Source: Methylacidimicrobium fagopyrum
Lineage (GTDB): Bacteria; Verrucomicrobiota; Verrucomicrobiia; Limisphaerales; UBA11358
Assembly (NCBI GenBank): GCA_026225255.1
Contig: JAMFSJ010000017.1
Location: 60,809-124,808 of the forward strand
Reading direction: 5' to 3'
Length of the DNA: 64,000 nucleotides
Under the pieces are notes generated by a model. That model saw only the letters and a program-made list of their open reading frames with translations, was not told the origin of the DNA and did not search any database. This document shows positions 36,852 through 46,243 of the stretch, one piece after another (the stretch's first letter is position 1; each line of letters starts with the position of its first letter). The translations under genes were made by a program, and so were the position numbers.

Positions 36852-38096
36852 TTAATTCCCCAACGGCTTCGCGCTGGAACTCACCGGACTCACCGGCATC
36901 TGAAAACTGGCAACTGCATCCGGATGCGCCGGATCAAAATTACCGAAATCATCCACGATAAATTTTGCGAGCGGCAGTTGGTCTTGTTTGATGCCTTCGA
37001 TTACGCACTTCGCCAACTCGTAGCTGCCATAATTATTGTGATGCGTTCCGTCCTGAAACGCCTTGTCCAAATCCGCCCCGAGAGCGCGATAAAAAATTCG
37101 GCTCATCGCATTCAAATCAATCAACGCGCAATTTTCCGCCTTCGCCACGTCGCGCACCGTTTGCGGATAACCCATCAAAGTATCGTGATCGAGGCCGTCT
37201 TTGCGCTCCATCGAAGCCACCAAAACCGCCGTGCCGCCCAGCGCACGCGTGCGGGCGACAATTTTTTCCAGATTTGATTTATAAATCGCCAGGGCATTCG
37301 TCGCTTTGTCTTTCATGTCGTTGTGGCCGAATTGCACGAACAGATAATCACCCGGTTTCATTAAACTAAAAATTTTCTCGAACCGCTGGGCGCGCAACGA
37401 ATTGGCAATCGTCTCGCCCGATTCCGCGTGATTCGCCACGGCGATTTCCGGTTTAAAAAATCGCGGCAACATCTGGCCCCAACTATTCCACGGCTCGGCG
37501 GGCTGATCGCAAACCGTTGAGTCACCCGACAGAAAAACCGTCGGCACATCGGCCTTTTCAATTTGAAGCGAACGCAGCGAAGGATTCGTGCCGTTAAATT
37601 CCAACGTCAGCTTTTCATCCCAATCCCACATCTCGGTGCTTTGCTCGCGCGGTTTGAGATGAACGTGATTGCGCTCGGAAATTTTCGGCTGGCGCAGATT
37701 GACGATGAAAGTTTTCTCTTCCGATTTTTCGGCGGCGATGTGAATTTTTTCCAACGCCAGCCGCCGCAACTCCGCTTTCACCGTGGTTATGGATTCCGCA
37801 TCACCACCCAGTATTGCCGTCACTCGATAATTCCCTTCCGGCAGTTTAATGGAGAAACAAAACGGATTCGTGCTGCTTTCAAAATCACTTCCGGCGACAA
37901 CCGTTGCGCCGGGCTCAAAGCCGTAGCCGGTTTCAGTCGAATAAAAATTTGCCGGCAAAATCTGAATGGCGCTGGTATCGGCTTTACTGCAACCAAAATC
38001 AAAAGTGAAATTAGTCTGCGCTTGCACCCCGGGACTAAATGCGACAAAAGCCAAAGCAATCGCGGGAACAATCGTGGAGTATTTATTGAGGTTCAT
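36852..38096 (-). CDS. Secreted CE12 rhamnogalacturonan acetylesterase with N-terminal binding domain
   Basis: 414 residues, signal peptide ending SPGVQAQ. The first domain (about 30-175: FTFDFGCSKADTSAIQ, GNYRVTAILGGD) is a galactose-binding-like sandwich usual at the front of CE12 enzymes. The SGNH domain shows VFLSGDSTVCDQ with the catalytic Ser, NHAESGETIAN, FVQFGHNDMKD, and QDGTHHNNYGSYELA containing the Asp-x-x-His pair. All four blocks are intact, unlike the tandem copy at 28820. It removes acetyl groups from the rhamnogalacturonan backbone. It is the last gene of a tightly spaced minus-strand operon, 11 bases after the GH29 stop. Confidence 0.93.
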   Translation of the reverse strand: MNLNKYSTIVPAIALAFVAFSPGVQAQTNFTFDFGCSKADTSAIQILPANFYSTETGYGFEPGATVVAGSDFESSTNPFCFSIKLPEGNYRVTAILGGDAESITTVKAELRRLALEKIHIAAEKSEEKTFIVNLRQPKISERNHVHLKPREQSTEMWDWDEKLTLEFNGTNPSLRSLQIEKADVPTVFLSGDSTVCDQPAEPWNSWGQMLPRFFKPEIAVANHAESGETIANSLRAQRFEKIFSLMKPGDYLFVQFGHNDMKDKATNALAIYKSNLEKIVARTRALGGTAVLVASMERKDGLDHDTLMGYPQTVRDVAKAENCALIDLNAMSRIFYRALGADLDKAFQDGTHHNNYGSYELAKCVIEGIKQDQLPLAKFIVDDFGNFDPAHPDAVASFQMPVSPVSSSAKPLGN

Positions 38097-38107
38097 TTTA
38101 TAAGAAT

Positions 38108-39739
38108 TTAGTTTCCACCAAAGCCCGCATTCATCTGCGGATTACCCGATTTCGTCCACGTTGGCGGGTTCATTTTCAGTCCCGAGATTTTAAGAATGTA
38201 AGCGTATTGGCACGGCGCCGAAGCGGGCAATTTAACTTTTAGTCCAGCGTCATCCTGAGTGAAAGATAGTTTACCCTCACCACCCAGCAGCGTGACGTTC
38301 GTAATTTTTCCAACGAGCGAATCATTTGCCGCCAGTGATTTTAGGATGACTTCATTACCCGGCCAATTGCCGAGGATGATCGCGTAAAGCGCATCGCCCT
38401 TCACCGTGAAACGAATATTCAAGCCCGCTTGCCGACCGCCTTCGCCAAATTTAATCCAGTTGTGCGTGTCGTAAATCGCTTCGCCATTGATCGCCAGCCA
38501 CTGACCGACGGCGAGCAAGGTATCTTGTTGGGCTTGCGGAAAGGTGCCGTCCGCGCGCGGCGAAAGATTCAGCAGCAATGTGCCGTTTTTGCTGACGGTA
38601 TCGGCGAGCGCATTGATGATCGCCCCGGGGCCGGAAACATGCATGTCGCTCGTGTAACCCCACGTGCTGCCAATCGGCTGATCGACCTGCCACACACCAG
38701 TGCGGATGCCCGACGGCGAACGCGCACCAATCTTTTCAAAATCAATAATTGAACCAATCGTCTCCGTATTTTTACCGCCCGGCGCGTAAGCCGCTTTCTT
38801 CGTGCTGAGCGAAACTTCCTTGCGCCATTCCCGTGCGCGATTGTAGTAGTAAGCTGCGACGCGCAATTTCAGCGGGTCGAGGTAGCGCTGATCTACGCCG
38901 TTATCGAACCATAACATGTCTGGCTGATATTTATCAATCAGCTCAACGTTGCGCGCATACCAATTGACCAGAAATTTTTCGCACGCCGCATCGCTGCGAT
39001 CGGCGACGTTGTAAAAATCCGCCCATTTTGGATCGTAAAGATCAGCGTGTTCGGCCTTTAATTTCGCAGCGAGTGTCGGCGGCGGATTGATGAATTGAAA
39101 ATTTTCGATCCCGTGATTGGACACGCCAAATTTTAATCCTTGTTTGCGAACGGCTTTGGCCAGATCGCCGATCAGATCACGTTTTGGCCCGAGCCGCATC
39201 GCGTTGAATGGCGTCACCGCACTATCCCATAGCGCAAAATTATCGTGATGTTCCGCCGTGGGAATAACGAATTTAGCGCCGGATTTTTTGAACAGTTCCG
39301 CCCACGCATCCGGATCAAATTTTTCCTGCGTGAACAGCGGAATGAAATCTTTGTAGCCGAATTTATCCTGCGAACCAAAGTGTTCAACGTGCCAAGCACT
39401 GTCGGAAGCATACATGTGTTTTTCATACCACTCATTGCCGTGCGCGGGCACCGAATAAAGTCCCCAGTGCATGAACACGCCGAACTTCGCGCCGACAAAC
39501 CATGACGGCACCGAATAATTTTTCTGAAGCGATTCCCACGTGGGCGCAAACGGCCCCGGCGGCAACGACGTTGGAATTTGCGCGACGGCAGCTTCGACCA
39601 CCGCCAGCCGCGTTTCCGGAGCCATGTCAAAACCCTTGGTATCATTGCCGCCATCCGCCATCGGATTATTGGTCTGCGCATTCGTCCGCAACGTAAGCAG
39701 GCAAAATGATAAATAAAACAACACTGATTTAAAGTTCAT
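38108..39739 (-). CDS. Secreted GH29 alpha-L-fucosidase
   Basis: 543 residues, signal peptide (LFYLSFCLLTLRTNAQ). GH29 blocks: WFVGAKFGVFMHWGLYSVPAHGNEWY, FVIPTAEHHDNFALWDS, RDLIGDLAKAVRKQGLKFG, and the nucleophile Asp (about 279) in DMLWFDNG. A C-terminal beta domain follows (LLNLSPRADGTFPQAQQ onward). The EWYEKHMY insert and overall form fit the 1,3/1,4- or broad-range fucosidase group. In pectin it would remove fucose from rhamnogalacturonan side chains or xyloglucan-like branches. Spacing to both neighbours is under 20 bases, so it is cotranscribed with CE12 and the esterase. Confidence 0.93.
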   Translation of the reverse strand: MNFKSVLFYLSFCLLTLRTNAQTNNPMADGGNDTKGFDMAPETRLAVVEAAVAQIPTSLPPGPFAPTWESLQKNYSVPSWFVGAKFGVFMHWGLYSVPAHGNEWYEKHMYASDSAWHVEHFGSQDKFGYKDFIPLFTQEKFDPDAWAELFKKSGAKFVIPTAEHHDNFALWDSAVTPFNAMRLGPKRDLIGDLAKAVRKQGLKFGVSNHGIENFQFINPPPTLAAKLKAEHADLYDPKWADFYNVADRSDAACEKFLVNWYARNVELIDKYQPDMLWFDNGVDQRYLDPLKLRVAAYYYNRAREWRKEVSLSTKKAAYAPGGKNTETIGSIIDFEKIGARSPSGIRTGVWQVDQPIGSTWGYTSDMHVSGPGAIINALADTVSKNGTLLLNLSPRADGTFPQAQQDTLLAVGQWLAINGEAIYDTHNWIKFGEGGRQAGLNIRFTVKGDALYAIILGNWPGNEVILKSLAANDSLVGKITNVTLLGGEGKLSFTQDDAGLKVKLPASAPCQYAYILKISGLKMNPPTWTKSGNPQMNAGFGGN

Positions 39740-39756
39740 GGCGAATATCTATTCCG

Positions 39757-41301
39757 TCAAAATTTTGGCGCATCCGTGCGAAATTGCGCGGCCGGCAAAC
39801 CGGCCGCATTGAATAAATTACAACCGTCGGGAAAATTCACCCACGCGTAGCGCACGGCTACGGGCGCAGCCACGTCCGGACTACTGACAACGACCGTAGC
39901 ACGATCCATTTTCGCCACCGCCGGAACCCATTTTTTATCCGCCTCCGCGATCATAAACCATTTGAGCGGCAAGCCGTCTTTCGCCACGAGGCCACCGCCG
40001 AGATGGGAAAACTTCACGCGAATCGCGCCGCCTTCGATCGTCATGGATTCATACTGCGGCCCGGAAAACTCAATCGGTTGGCCATAAATATTCGCCAATG
40101 CAATGCGCGCCAAGCGATCGCCGACATCCTGTTTATTTTTCGGATGAACTCTTTTTGCCTCCCCGATATCCATCGCGACCGCCATCCCAGTATTTGGCAA
40201 AGCCAGCACCGTCGCTTGCGCCTCGCGAACCTGTGGACTATTACTGGCCGCTTCCTGACCGGCTAGTTGAACGATGTAAAACGGAAAATCCCCTTCGCCC
40301 CACAACGCCCGCCAATTGCGAATCAGCGTCGACTGCACCGACGGATACAACGCGATGCCGCCTTTATTCGCGTCCACAATGGATTCACCCTGATACCAAA
40401 TCACACCGCGAATCGCGTAAGGAATAATGGGCTGAATCATGCCATTGAACAGCACCGTGGCGTTGTGTTGATCTTGCACCGGATCGCGAGCCCCACGGCT
40501 GCGATGCTGGCCTTTCGACGTGGTGTTGGTGATCGAAACATCTTCCGAACGCGGTGCCGCCACGACCGGCGGTGAGTTGGTGCGAAAATTTTTGACCGCC
40601 ACATCAAAACGATCCAGCAGAGGTTTCAATTGAGAATTAGCGGCCAACGCTTCGCGCGAAATCCACGACTCCGCCGTGCTCGCGCCAAACGCCAAGGTGA
40701 CGATCCCAATGGGCACATGAATTTCCTTTTGCAGATCGCGTGCAAAAAAATAGGCGACGGCGGAAAATGCCGGGGCCGTTTCCGGACGGCATACTTGCCA
40801 TTCACCGCCCACGCTGGTTTGCGGAATGTAAGCTTTGGCAGCGACGCCGGTGAACACGCGGATCAACGGATAATTTGCGGCGGCAATTTCCGATTCCTCA
40901 TTCTGAACGCCCGCAAATGATTTCACCTTCTTCGACATGGAAAAATCCATGTTCGACTGACCGGAGGCCAACCAGACTTCGCCCACAAGCACATCGGTCA
41001 ATTGAATTGGCTGGGAAGTTTGCGAACCCAGCACCGTCAGCGTCCGGCTTTCCGCCGAAGCTTTCAGCGGTTCAAACGTCACGCGCCAAACGCCGGCACC
41101 ATCCGCCGTGGCGGTTTGTTTTTGGCCGGCAAATTCCACGGTCACTACTTCTTGCGCCGCCGCCCTGCCCCACACTGGCACTTTCCGGTCGCACTGCAAA
41201 ACCATGTGACTCGTGAACGGACTGGCCAGTTGCACTTCGGCCAGCAACGAACCGGTGCCTAACCAGCCGACGAGTAAGCTTGCGAAAATAATTTTCTTCA
41301 T
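39757..41301 (-). CDS. Secreted sialate O-acetylesterase family protein (SASA)
   Basis: 514 residues, signal peptide ending GSLLAEV. SASA-family features: an early beta domain (LASPFTSHMVLQCDRKVPVWG), EVWLASGQSNMDFSM with the catalytic Ser, FARDLQKEIHVPIGIV, GVIWYQGESIVDA, and a late VHPKNKQDVGDRLA supplying His. The family deacetylates sialic acid in some hosts, but in plant-polysaccharide loci members are acetyl-xylan or acetyl-pectin esterases. Given neighbours GH115, GH29 and CE12, deacetylation of a plant or algal polymer is more likely. Nine bases separate it from the GH115 stop. Confidence 0.9.
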   Translation of the reverse strand: MKKIIFASLLVGWLGTGSLLAEVQLASPFTSHMVLQCDRKVPVWGRAAAQEVVTVEFAGQKQTATADGAGVWRVTFEPLKASAESRTLTVLGSQTSQPIQLTDVLVGEVWLASGQSNMDFSMSKKVKSFAGVQNEESEIAAANYPLIRVFTGVAAKAYIPQTSVGGEWQVCRPETAPAFSAVAYFFARDLQKEIHVPIGIVTLAFGASTAESWISREALAANSQLKPLLDRFDVAVKNFRTNSPPVVAAPRSEDVSITNTTSKGQHRSRGARDPVQDQHNATVLFNGMIQPIIPYAIRGVIWYQGESIVDANKGGIALYPSVQSTLIRNWRALWGEGDFPFYIVQLAGQEAASNSPQVREAQATVLALPNTGMAVAMDIGEAKRVHPKNKQDVGDRLARIALANIYGQPIEFSGPQYESMTIEGGAIRVKFSHLGGGLVAKDGLPLKWFMIAEADKKWVPAVAKMDRATVVVSSPDVAAPVAVRYAWVNFPDGCNLFNAAGLPAAQFRTDAPKF

Positions 41302-41310
41302 GTGGTCGTT

Positions 41311-43860
41311 TTATTTTGCGATCCGTGTCTCCGCTGGCCAGACGTAGCCCAGACTTTTCGCCTCACCGGTCTGCGCGGCGATCGTGTCCAGCACAATGCC
41401 CGGATCCACCATCCAGATTTTCAACGTATGCCCGCCAACGGACGCAATTTTAAAATGGCTCGTCGTCAAAGCCGCGTTACGCAACACATTTTCCTGCCAC
41501 GTTTTGTTGCCTTCGCTTAACGACAGCGGCAGTGCAATGATCTGCGGCGGTGCGTCATCCAACGCGATTGCATAACGCTGCGGCTGGCCGGTCGCGACAG
41601 AAAAAGTCGGCAAGGCGCGCACGGTAAATTTCCAATCGCCCGGCGTTTGAAAATCAATTTTGAATTGTAAACCCGGCGACTCCGCCAAAAATTTTTCCGG
41701 CGTATCGCGAACGGCGATCGTGTCCGGAAAAATGGCCACGGCCTCACCGCGATAGCCGAGGCCAACAATCTTTTGCCAGCGCGCATCTTGGCCCGGAATA
41801 AACGCCGAAGCGTGCGCCGCCGCCAGCACGACACACTGATTTTGTTCTGTGAAATCCGCGTTGAAAACATTGGTCGTCAACCCGGTTTGAAGCGGCGACG
41901 CGTTAAGCAATAACGTGGCGACCGCTTCCAAATTACTACGCGCCGCCGAGCCAGGTTCGGGAATTTTGAAATCAACTAGTTTGCGCGGATTATCCGACAT
42001 CATGCCGCGCCATTTACCGCCTGCCAGTTGTTCGTTGTAATAACGGGTGAGCCGCTCAAGTTCAGCCGCCGCGGGCTCCGATCCAGCCAGACGTTTTTCA
42101 TTCATCGCCGCCGCCGCCGACACCGGATAAGCGACCAGTTCAAAAAAAGCGTCCTGCGATTCCGGCGGCAAAGTTTTTCCGATTGCGCCCACACGCGCCG
42201 ACAATTTTTGCCAGTCAGCAACCCGTTGCGCCGCTTCTGCAGGCGTGAATAGATCCGGCTTCGGAAAACCCAGGTGCTCCGGCTTACTTTGAAAATTCAA
42301 ACGATAGTATTCGCTCAGGATTGAAGTCATTTCCGGCGCAACGGTTTTCCCAAAATCCCGCGTCAATTGTTTTTGGAGTAAATCATAAGTGTTTGTGCCA
42401 TTCCAAACGTGCGGATTCCACGCGAGCTTAAGAAAAAATTCGATGTCGATTTCCGCCGGTTTCAAATCGCCGACGTTGAGAATCCAGACTTTGTCCGCAC
42501 CGTAATCAAACGCCTTCGTCATCTCCTCAGCGATCAGCGCGGGCGGTGTGGTGCACAGCCAAAGGTAATCGCGCGGCGCGCCCCAATACGAAACGTGATA
42601 ATACACGCCCGCGCCACCGCGGCGTTGACGTTCGCGCGCGTTGGAAAACTGGCGGATGTAGCCATAATTGTCATCCGGCCAAACGAGCGTGATGTCGTCC
42701 GGCACCTTCGTCATCAAGCGATACAACGGCAGCACTTCCTTGTAAGGACAAAGAATCTGCGGGACCGCCGCCACGTTGGGATTCACATTCTGCGCCAACA
42801 TCGCGCGCTGATCGGTGATGATCGTCTGCAAGCGCGCCGCCTGCTCACGTTGCGTCCCGCCGCCGGGCATTCCCGAATCGTGGATTCCGCGCATACCGAG
42901 CGAGTAAACATTTTCAAACTTCCGGTTTTCGCGAACGCGTTGTTCCCAGTATTTCAAAACGCCTGACGAATTCGTGACAAAATTATAGTCGCCAAATTGT
43001 TTCTCGTCCCATTCGCTAATGTTGTTGCGCAACATCTGTTCGCAATGCGAAGAACCCATTACGATGCCGTATTCATCGGCCAAGGCGGCGTCGTTGGTAA
43101 ACGAATTAAATGCCGCCGTGCCCGGATGCATGGCGGGCCAGAGATAATTCGCGTGCAACCGCAGCAAAAGCTCGAAAATTTTCGCGTAAGTTTTCGGTCC
43201 AATATTACCGGTAGCGGGATCAAACGTCTTCGCCGCCCACGGACGCAAACCCCAATCCTCGTCGTTCAAAAATATGCCGCGATATTTCACGGCGGGCGGA
43301 CCTTGCTTGAAAGAATCGCCATGTAGGGCGAGCAAATTTTTCTTCGTCACCGGCACATCCGCCCACCAATACCACGGCGAAACGCCGATCATTTCCGACA
43401 ATTGATAGACGCCGTAAATCGTTCCGCGCCGGTCGCTGCCGGCAATGACGAGCGCCGTGTCCACGCCCGGTAAAGGATTTTTTATGACCTGCAAAACATA
43501 ACTTTCCCAACCTCCCGTCAAACCGTTCGTATCCAGCTTTCCCGCCGCCGCGAGCTGGCCGACAATTTCACTTTCGCCAATCGTGCCAACGATAATGATT
43601 TTTTTCCGATCCGTCCGAAGGGTGTTTTCGATTTCCGGAACGGTTCCCGTGACGCGCGCAAAGTCATCCGCCAAATCTTGGGTCGCCCGCAACACGGCGC
43701 GGTCGGAATTGGTTTCAACCAAAATGGTAGCCGCCGCTTTCACATCCACCAAAACAAAATTGGACGCGGACGGTGAATCCGTCAAACTCAAATCCGCCGC
43801 GGGCGCGACGGAACCCAGACTGGCGATGACTAATAGATTTAAGAGCGAATATAATTTCAT
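41311..43860 (-). CDS. Secreted GH115 alpha-glucuronidase
   Basis: 849 residues, signal peptide ending SVAPAADL. The N-terminal Rossmann-like domain (VETNSDRAVLRATQDLADDFARVTG, GTIYGVYQLSEMIGVSPWYWWADV) leads into the barrel: VKYRGIFLNDEDWGLRPWA, HANYLWPAMHPGTAAFN, GIVMGSSHCEQMLRNN, YSLGMRGIHDSGM, LVWPDDNYGYIRQ, YYHVSYWGAPRDYLWL and VWILNVGDLKPAEI. These match GH115, whose known members remove 4-O-methyl-glucuronic acid from xylan and glucuronic acid from arabinogalactan. In this locus arabinogalactan or glucuronate-decorated pectin side chains are candidates. The last ~150 residues form a C-terminal beta domain. Confidence 0.95.
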   Translation of the reverse strand: MKLYSLLNLLVIASLGSVAPAADLSLTDSPSASNFVLVDVKAAATILVETNSDRAVLRATQDLADDFARVTGTVPEIENTLRTDRKKIIIVGTIGESEIVGQLAAAGKLDTNGLTGGWESYVLQVIKNPLPGVDTALVIAGSDRRGTIYGVYQLSEMIGVSPWYWWADVPVTKKNLLALHGDSFKQGPPAVKYRGIFLNDEDWGLRPWAAKTFDPATGNIGPKTYAKIFELLLRLHANYLWPAMHPGTAAFNSFTNDAALADEYGIVMGSSHCEQMLRNNISEWDEKQFGDYNFVTNSSGVLKYWEQRVRENRKFENVYSLGMRGIHDSGMPGGGTQREQAARLQTIITDQRAMLAQNVNPNVAAVPQILCPYKEVLPLYRLMTKVPDDITLVWPDDNYGYIRQFSNARERQRRGGAGVYYHVSYWGAPRDYLWLCTTPPALIAEEMTKAFDYGADKVWILNVGDLKPAEIDIEFFLKLAWNPHVWNGTNTYDLLQKQLTRDFGKTVAPEMTSILSEYYRLNFQSKPEHLGFPKPDLFTPAEAAQRVADWQKLSARVGAIGKTLPPESQDAFFELVAYPVSAAAAMNEKRLAGSEPAAAELERLTRYYNEQLAGGKWRGMMSDNPRKLVDFKIPEPGSAARSNLEAVATLLLNASPLQTGLTTNVFNADFTEQNQCVVLAAAHASAFIPGQDARWQKIVGLGYRGEAVAIFPDTIAVRDTPEKFLAESPGLQFKIDFQTPGDWKFTVRALPTFSVATGQPQRYAIALDDAPPQIIALPLSLSEGNKTWQENVLRNAALTTSHFKIASVGGHTLKIWMVDPGIVLDTIAAQTGEAKSLGYVWPAETRIAK

Positions 43861-43863
43861 GAT

Positions 43864-46242
43864 TTAGGGCGACGATGGCTTGGCGGCTTCGATTTGAATT
43901 GCGCCCGCAGTCAAGCCCACGGCCGTTGCATTTAAAACAATTTTTCCCGATGACGCATTCGCTTTCACAAACGCAACGCACTCGCCTTCAAACGCCTGAC
44001 GTTCACTGGCCTGAAACAATTCGTGACTGGAATTATCGCCATTGTCCACGGCCACGACTTGTCCCGGGCCGGAAATCTTGAATGAGATCAAATCGTGGGC
44101 GCGCGGAATTTCAATCCCATCCGCATCGGTAATTTTAGCGCGCACAATCGCCACGGCATCAAACGTCGGCGCGAGCGTTTTGGTTTCCGTGGACAAAATA
44201 ATTTTCGCCGGCTTGCCCGCCGTGCGCAATTCATCGGTCGCGACAATCTGTCCGTCGTTACGCGCCACCGCCTGCAAAATTCCGGGCGCAAATGAAACGC
44301 GCCAATTGCGTGGCGAAGCGTCGGCGTTGAGCTTTTTCACACCGAGCGATTGACCGTTAAGAAATAATTCCACTTCTTTGGCGTTGGAATAAACTTCTAT
44401 ATTTTCATCGTGCGGCGACCGATTTTCCGGCGTCCAATCGGTATACAAAACCTGCGTGTGCCGCTCTTCGCCGCCGTAACCGGGATCGGTCGGCATCAGA
44501 TCCGTGGCGGCGGCGCGACGCGTGATCGCCACCATCGGCGCCTCACTCCACCAGCTTTCGCGTTCGCGGGCGAGCGGGCGGATCGCGCCGGTGCGATCCA
44601 ACAAACCCGAACCGTGACCGATCACCGGCCAGCGACGCGACTCGCCGAGATAATCAATCCCCGTCCACAAAAATTGTCCGGCGTAAGCTGCGTGATCGCG
44701 CATCGCCGTCCACTGTTTGCGATCGTGCGTGTTTTCAGTGCCGAGAATTTTACGCGACGATTTCTGTTCATGCGCGGCAATGATTTCGTTCTCGCGATAA
44801 TTTTGCCCGACCACGTCGAGCAAATCCGCCAAGCCATCGTCATAATCATGACTGACGTTCGGACGGAACAACGCTTGCGTGACGGGGCGCGTCGGATCGG
44901 CTTCGTGTGCGACGGCAACGAGATCTTTGAGAATGCGTTTGGCTTTTTCCGCCTGCGGCGTGTCGTGAATTTCGTTACCGACAGAATAAATGATGACGCT
45001 CGGATGATTGCGGTCACGGCGAATTGCGTCACGCTCGTCCACCAGCGACCACTCATTAAAATAGAGATGATAGTCGTAAGGATTTTTTGCAACCGTCCAG
45101 CAATCGAACATTTCGTCCATCACCAGAAAACCGAGGCGATCACACAAGTCTAAAAATTCCGGTGCAGGCGGATTGTGCGCCGTGCGAATGGCATTTACGC
45201 CCAGTGATTTCAAAGTTTTCAAACGCGCTTCCCAAATTGAAAGTGGAATGGCTGCACCAAACGCACCGCCGTCAGCGTGCAAACAAACGCCTTTAATCTT
45301 GAAATTTTTCCCGTTCAACCAAAAGCCGGTGTCGGCTTCAAAGTGCGCGTCGCGAATGCCGAAGTTGACCCTTTGGTAATCGAAAGGTTTCTCGTCGTTG
45401 CATAATAAAACGCCGGCTTGATACAACTTGGGATGATTCAAATCCCATAGTTGCGGGTTACGGATGGTCAATTCATGCACAATGATGCGACCGGCATGGG
45501 CGGGCAAATTGGCAGCCACCAACGCACAGATGGCCGGTTTGCCATCCGGCGGTTGAAGGGATACTTGCAGGTTTGCTGATTCGTCCGAGCTGGTTGAATT
45601 CGTCATCGCGATTTCCAATCGCACCAGCGCGTTGTTGGCCGAAACAACCGGTGTGCTGACAAACAATCCATTTGCCAGAATGTAAACCGGATCGCTCGCC
45701 ACGAGTCGCACATGCCGGTAAATCCCCGCGCCCGCATACCAACGCGACGCCGGTTGCGCGGAAGTATCGCAGCGAACGGCGAGCACGTTCACCGTGCCAG
45801 GGCCAAAATTCAAAACCGAGTTGGCTAGTTCATAACTAAAGCTGACGTAGCCATTCGGACGATGACCCAAATGAAAACCATTGATCCAAACGTCGCTATT
45901 TTGCATCACGCCATCAAATTGGATCGCGACGCGGCTATGAAAATCATTTTCCGGCAGCGTGAATTCCTTGCGATACCACGCGACGCCGCTCGGCAAAAAT
46001 GCGCCCGCACCGCCGGTTTTATTGGTTTCTGCAAACGGCCCGGCAATGCTCCAGTCGTGTGGCACGCTGACCGTTTGCCATTTCGCATCATCGAAATCAG
46101 GCTTCTCCGCGCCGCTGGCGTCGGCTTTCAGAAATCTCCAACCGGCATCAAAATTATTGGTTGTGTCAGCGGCTGAAACCGGAGCGACCATTGTTTTGAA
46201 AGTGAGCGCGAGGGAAAACAGTGTGGTGCAAATTCTTTTCAT
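43864..46242 (-). CDS. Secreted GH2 beta-galactosidase-like protein (DUF4982 type)
   Basis: 792 residues from the ATG at 46242, one base after the PL4 stop and at the head of a signal peptide (FSLALTFKTMVAPVSAADT); an in-frame ATG at 46308 lies inside the PL4 gene. Features: VPHDWSIAGPF, GVMQNSDVWINGFHLG, GVCLHADGGAFGAA, acid/base Glu about 424 in VGNEIHDTP, nucleophile Glu about 503 in LGTENTHD, FLWTGIDYLGES, then DUF4982-like (VYSNAKEVELFLNGQSLG) and a C-terminal Ig-like domain. Enzymes of this form are beta-galactosidases; in rhamnogalacturonan I they would clip galactan side chains. Three bases separate it from GH115. Confidence 0.93.
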   Translation of the reverse strand: MKRICTTLFSLALTFKTMVAPVSAADTTNNFDAGWRFLKADASGAEKPDFDDAKWQTVSVPHDWSIAGPFAETNKTGGAGAFLPSGVAWYRKEFTLPENDFHSRVAIQFDGVMQNSDVWINGFHLGHRPNGYVSFSYELANSVLNFGPGTVNVLAVRCDTSAQPASRWYAGAGIYRHVRLVASDPVYILANGLFVSTPVVSANNALVRLEIAMTNSTSSDESANLQVSLQPPDGKPAICALVAANLPAHAGRIIVHELTIRNPQLWDLNHPKLYQAGVLLCNDEKPFDYQRVNFGIRDAHFEADTGFWLNGKNFKIKGVCLHADGGAFGAAIPLSIWEARLKTLKSLGVNAIRTAHNPPAPEFLDLCDRLGFLVMDEMFDCWTVAKNPYDYHLYFNEWSLVDERDAIRRDRNHPSVIIYSVGNEIHDTPQAEKAKRILKDLVAVAHEADPTRPVTQALFRPNVSHDYDDGLADLLDVVGQNYRENEIIAAHEQKSSRKILGTENTHDRKQWTAMRDHAAYAGQFLWTGIDYLGESRRWPVIGHGSGLLDRTGAIRPLARERESWWSEAPMVAITRRAAATDLMPTDPGYGGEERHTQVLYTDWTPENRSPHDENIEVYSNAKEVELFLNGQSLGVKKLNADASPRNWRVSFAPGILQAVARNDGQIVATDELRTAGKPAKIILSTETKTLAPTFDAVAIVRAKITDADGIEIPRAHDLISFKISGPGQVVAVDNGDNSSHELFQASERQAFEGECVAFVKANASSGKIVLNATAVGLTAGAIQIEAAKPSSP

Positions 46243-46243
46243 T